Part shown: one piece after another, positions 61,196 through 64,000 of the stretch | How the letters are laid out: each line of letters starts with the position of its first letter | Numbering within the stretch: position 1 is the first letter of the stretch | NCBI RefSeq assembly: GCF_047501465.1 | Contig: NZ_JAZDRL010000001.1 | Location: 1,054,001 to 1,118,000, forward strand | Direction of reading: 5' to 3' | Origin: Pseudochelatococcus sp047501465 | GTDB lineage: Bacteria; Pseudomonadota; Alphaproteobacteria; Rhizobiales; Beijerinckiaceae | DNA: 64,000 bases | The notes under the pieces: generated by a model | Databases searched by the model: none | Told to the model about the DNA's origin: nothing | Seen by the model: only the letters and a program-made list of their open reading frames with translations | Made by a program: the position numbers and the translations under genes

Positions 61196-61633
61196 TTAAC
61201 GATCAATGCGTGTCGAGAGAATGATGGACGATAATGTGCGCTCTACACCATCCAGAACGCCGATGCGGTCGATGAGTTCATCAAGCTCGCTAATTGAACG
61301 GGCAACGACGATAGCGATGAGATCGAATGTCCCACTGACAGAATGCAACGTTTGCACCTGCTCTATCGCCGCAAGCGCCCCGCTTACTGCATGCACCGAT
61401 TTGGGTGCCACAGTAATGAGAATATGCGCGCGCACCAATCCGCGCTCATATGCATCAGAAAGCCGCACACCATAGCCAGCAATTACGCCCTGGCCTTCAA
61501 GCCGCTCGATGCGCGCCTGCACTGTGGTGCGCGACAGACCCAACCGCCGTGCAAGGGTTGAAACCGGCATTCGCGCATTTTCTCGCAGTAATGCCAACAA
61601 CATATGATCTTTGTCGGTGATAACCGTCGTCAT
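61196..61633 (-). CDS. Lrp/AsnC-family transcriptional regulator
   Basis: A 145-residue feast/famine regulator: an N-terminal helix-turn-helix (ALLRENARMPVSTLARRLGL, SRTTVQARIERLEGQGVIAG) and a RAM ligand domain (VRAHILITVAPKSVHAVSGA). It is divergent from the probable lysine dehydrogenase gene, sharing a 153-base control region, so lysine or a related amino acid is a reasonable effector. It lies 26 bases upstream of the ThDP enzyme on the same strand. Confidence 0.92.
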   Translation of the reverse strand: MTTVITDKDHMLLALLRENARMPVSTLARRLGLSRTTVQARIERLEGQGVIAGYGVRLSDAYERGLVRAHILITVAPKSVHAVSGALAAIEQVQTLHSVSGTFDLIAIVVARSISELDELIDRIGVLDGVERTLSSIILSTRIDR

Positions 61634-61786
61634 TTTGAATAAACTTTACGTCATGTCGCACATAATGATGCTGTGAAGCGCAAAAATGGCGCTGTGAATC
61701 ACCGCGTGTATCCGTCATTCTGCAATAAATCAATATGGCAGCAAATCAGAAACTGCCAATATAAGCGCTATTCCAGAGGAGGCATT

Positions 61787-62887
61787 ATGAAACACGTCGT
61801 CGTTGTCGGGGCAGGCAAGATCGGCTCCACCATCGCCAACCTCCTTGCTGGTACAGAAGAATACACAGTCACCATCGCTGACCGGCAGCAGGACCAGCTC
61901 GACCGGATCGATACGCACAAGTTGATCCGCACAGCAGTTGTTGATGTAACGGACCATGCTGCGCTCACAAAACTGCTCAAGGGCAAGTTCGCAGTATTAA
62001 GCGCGGCTCCCTTCCATCTGACGACTTATATCGCCAAGGCTGCGGCTGAAGCAGGCGTGCATTATCTTGACCTCACGGAAGACGTGGAATCCACCCGTCA
62101 GGTGAAGGAAATTGCAGCAACCGCGCAAACGGCGTTCATTCCACAATGCGGCCTTGCGCCTGGCTTCATCTCGATTGTCGCCAATGATCTGGCCAGCCGC
62201 TTTGACAAGCTGGAAAGCGTGCGTATGCGCGTTGGTGCGCTGCCGCAGTATCCTTCCAACGCGCTCAACTACAACCTCACCTGGAGCACGGATGGGGTCA
62301 TCAACGAGTACATCGAGCCATGCGAAGCCATTGTTGATGGCGAGCTGACGGAAGTTCCTGCTCTTGAAGAGCGCGAGGAGTTTTCGCTCGATGGCGTAAC
62401 CTATGAGGCGTTCAACACCTCCGGCGGCCTTGGCACCCTGTGCGAAACGCTGCAAGGCAAGGTGCGCACATTAAACTACCGCACCATCCGCTATCCCGGC
62501 CATGCTGCCATCATGAAAGCGTTGCTGAACGATCTAGGCCTGCGTCATCGTCGTGAAGTGCTGAAAGACATTCTGGAAAACGCAATTCCTACGACTGATC
62601 AGGACGTTGTCATCGTGTTTGTCACCGTCAACGGCTACCGCAAGGGCCGTTTGGTGCAAGAAACCTACGCCAACAAGATCTATAGCGAAATGATCAGCGG
62701 CAAGATCTACAGCGCCATTCAGGTAACGACAGCAGCAAGCATCTGCGCTGTACTCGATATGGTGGCGAAGGGCACGCTTCCCAACAAGGGGTTCATCAAG
62801 CAAGAAGAAATCTCGCTTGGCACGTTCCTGGCCAACCGGTTCGGTAAGTACTACGCCGAACAGCCACGCATGCGCGCTGCGAGCTAA
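61787..62887 (+). CDS. Saccharopine-dehydrogenase-family protein, probable L-lysine 6-dehydrogenase
   Basis: A 366-residue enzyme with an N-terminal NAD(P) motif (MKHVVVVGAGKIGSTIANLL) and the signature AVLSAAPFHLTTYIAKAAAE, HYLDLTEDVESTRQV and QCGLAPGFISIVANDL. The size and sequence features (e.g. GALPQYPSNALNYNLTWSTD) resemble the lysine 6-dehydrogenase of Agrobacterium, which turns lysine into aminoadipate semialdehyde with NAD+, more than fungal-type saccharopine dehydrogenase. The next gene encodes a matching semialdehyde dehydrogenase. GAGGAGG upstream fixes ATG 61787. Confidence 0.8.
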   Translation: MKHVVVVGAGKIGSTIANLLAGTEEYTVTIADRQQDQLDRIDTHKLIRTAVVDVTDHAALTKLLKGKFAVLSAAPFHLTTYIAKAAAEAGVHYLDLTEDVESTRQVKEIAATAQTAFIPQCGLAPGFISIVANDLASRFDKLESVRMRVGALPQYPSNALNYNLTWSTDGVINEYIEPCEAIVDGELTEVPALEEREEFSLDGVTYEAFNTSGGLGTLCETLQGKVRTLNYRTIRYPGHAAIMKALLNDLGLRHRREVLKDILENAIPTTDQDVVIVFVTVNGYRKGRLVQETYANKIYSEMISGKIYSAIQVTTAASICAVLDMVAKGTLPNKGFIKQEEISLGTFLANRFGKYYAEQPRMRAAS

Positions 62888-62924
62888 AAATATTAAAGGT
62901 CCGACACCAATTGGATAAACAAAG

Positions 62925-62971
62925 AATGAGAGCAAAATAGCAATTCATGTTTTATGCATTTTGCTCTCATT
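62925..62971. terminator. Gene-end hairpin, AGAGCAAAAT family
   Basis: AATGAGAGCAAAAT pairs exactly with ATTTTGCTCTCATT around a 19-base loop. Arms and loop length match the hairpin at 56716-56760; the loop, read on the minus strand, starts GCAT as well. Confidence 0.8.
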
Positions 62972-63001
62972 AACCAGACCTACACTCTGCAATGATAACC
63001 G

Positions 63002-63035
63002 AAGTGGGATGGCCTTTAACAAGGCTGCCCCACTT
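63002..63035. terminator. Hairpin downstream of the lysine dehydrogenase gene
   Basis: AAGTGGG-a-TGGCCTT pairs with AAGGCTG-c-CCCACTT (with one G-U) around a four-base loop. There is no U-run. Confidence 0.6.
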
Positions 63036-63311
63036 TGCTCACTATGAAGGCTTAGAGTATCTGAACGATCGATTGAATCATTCAGGATACTTTTAGCTTT
63101 TGGGCTGATGCGCTTTTAAAATGAAACAGCAGTGCCCACTTTTCTAGAAAACGCCATAAGACTGCACAATGACCATTGTATTTGCCTGTTATATCTATTC
63201 AGCCACGACCCGAAAACTGCGCACTCTGCTGGAGTTGCTGCAATAAAGCCCAAGCCTGATGCCGTAGAGCATATACTCTTGGGGTAAAAGGTAGTGTGAA
63301 AACAAACAGAT

Positions 63312-63349
63312 AGAGCAAATAGCGCTTCTGTTTTCTAACATTTTGCGCT
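63312..63349. repeat. AGAGCAAAAT-family hairpin, diverged copy
   Basis: AGAGCAAAT and ATTTTGCGCT pair imperfectly around a 19-base loop (agcgcttctgttttctaac) that resembles the loop of the copy at 62925-62971 (agcaattcatgttttatgc). It lies 66 bases before the aldehyde dehydrogenase start. Confidence 0.6.
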
Positions 63350-63415
63350 ATTGCCGTATGCAACAATGCGACGAAAGAACGCTCCAAAATAAATGCTCTA
63401 GGGGATTATTAAGCC

Positions 63416-64000
63416 ATGTCTCATGCAAATAACCACCGGAATGGTACCGGCATAGCCTCATATAAAGCCGAGATTGACGCTTTGCTGTCCGGCCTGGGCG
63501 TTGCGCGTGAACATCTTGATGGACCATTGCTGGCGCGCTCACCTGTAACGGGTGAAACGCTTGCACATGTCGCAACCATCGATGTCGCTGGCGCAAACGC
63601 GGCAATTGCCCGCGCGCATGATGCGTTTTTGGCTTGGCGTGAAGTGCCTGCACCCAAACGCGGCGAACTGATGCGGCTGTTGGGCGAGGAACTGCGCGCC
63701 AATAAGGAAGCGCTGGGACGTCTGGTCTCGGTAGAAGCTGGCAAGATCACCTCGGAAGGCCTTGGCGAAGTACAGGAGATGATCGACATCTGCGATTTCG
63801 CTGTCGGTCTATCCCGCCAGCTTTACGGCCTCACCATTGCCACCGAACGTGGTGAGCACCGGATGATGGAAACGTGGCATCCACTTGGCGTCACCGGCAT
63901 TATCTCGGCCTTCAACTTCCCTGTAGCCGTCTGGGCCTGGAATGCAGCACTAGCACTTGTGTGCGGCAACAGCATTGTATGGAAGCCATCCGAAAAAACC
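63416..64000 (+). CDS. Aldehyde dehydrogenase, ALDH7/AASADH-like, N-terminal part (cut by window edge)
   Basis: The first 195 codons of an aldehyde dehydrogenase of the ALDH7 (antiquitin, AmaB) type, which oxidises alpha-aminoadipate semialdehyde to 2-aminoadipate. Visible are SYKAEIDALLSGLGVAREHL, SPVTGETLAHVATIDVAGAN, SVEAGKITSEGLGEVQEMID and the NAD-binding segment GIISAFNFPVAVWAWNAALA with WKPSEKT at the edge. The catalytic Cys and Glu are beyond the window. Adjacency to the probable lysine 6-dehydrogenase supports a two-step lysine to 2-aminoadipate route. Confidence 0.9.
   Translation, partial: MSHANNHRNGTGIASYKAEIDALLSGLGVAREHLDGPLLARSPVTGETLAHVATIDVAGANAAIARAHDAFLAWREVPAPKRGELMRLLGEELRANKEALGRLVSVEAGKITSEGLGEVQEMIDICDFAVGLSRQLYGLTIATERGEHRMMETWHPLGVTGIISAFNFPVAVWAWNAALALVCGNSIVWKPSEKT

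Larger units (their letters stand above)
62888..63415. other. Intergenic region with three hairpins
   Basis: This 528-base gap holds hairpins at 62925-62971, 63002-63035 and 63312-63349. No open frame here is convincing. The promoter of the aldehyde dehydrogenase gene may lie between 63040 and 63410. Confidence 0.55.

Noticed and set aside
1..64000. CRISPR arrays, rRNA operons, prophage
   Set aside because: No regularly spaced repeats, no rRNA sequence and no phage structural genes are present.

Overview
The window looks like chromosomal core from an alphaproteobacterium, most likely order Hyphomicrobiales (Rhizobiales). The basis is gene content and order: miaB-phoH-ybeY-corC-lnt-xre-metK-trmB in one direction, mdh-sucC-sucD-sucA-sucB-lpdA as a TCA cluster, an IalB-family protein, a BTLCP-type cysteine peptidase, MtgA/RpmF, and intergenic palindromes of the kind common in this order. 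No rRNA, tRNA or CRISPR array is visible. I do not name a genus.

Layout. 1-8.6 kb: 5' part of eno, an exported BTLCP peptidase, a two-gene YeeE/YedE transporter, rfbD, a three-gene Mn/Zn/Fe-type ABC importer with no binding-protein gene and with paired Fur/Mur-like operators upstream, mepA, msrA. 8.6-15.4 kb: a small membrane protein, kdgK, ohr, efp, and divergent epmA-epmB (EF-P beta-lysylation), arfB, an IalB-family protein and a small exported protein. 15.9-20 kb: ppiD, trpE, a TusA-like protein and an IsdG/HmoA-like monooxygenase. 20-29.3 kb is an accessory region: a type I secretion ABC/HlyD pair, a spacer of about 14% GC, an uncharacterised 116-aa protein, an XRE/coiled-coil regulator, an IS5-family element with a programmed frameshift site, a protein built of nine contiguous 16-residue repeats, a family-4 glycosyltransferase and a Pro/Gly/Tyr-rich exported protein. 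29.5-33.3 kb: ispG, a Zur-like regulator, 3-hydroxybutyrate dehydrogenase and a CitE-like lyase. 33.4-44.9 kb: lpdA, sucB, sucA, sucD, sucC, mdh (all minus), a TetR regulator and zapE. 45.3-59.1 kb: kup, then the miaB-to-trmB block, ispA (minus), mtgA and rpmF. 59.5-64 kb: a ThDP enzyme, an Lrp regulator, a probable lysine 6-dehydrogenase and the start of an aminoadipate-semialdehyde dehydrogenase, which together suggest lysine catabolism.

How the genes work together. Most of the window is housekeeping: TCA cycle with 2-oxoglutarate dehydrogenase, translation support (EF-P and its two modifiers, ArfB, L32, TrmB, MiaB, YbeY), envelope maintenance (MepA, MtgA, Lnt, PpiD) and metal homeostasis (ABC importer, Zur). 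The accessory stretch around the type I exporter is the least explained part. The solenoid-like repeat protein there is the best candidate for something undescribed. At nucleotide scale, two copies of a ~115-bp palindromic element with compensatory base changes lie just after efp and mdh, and two further families of short hairpins recur between genes.
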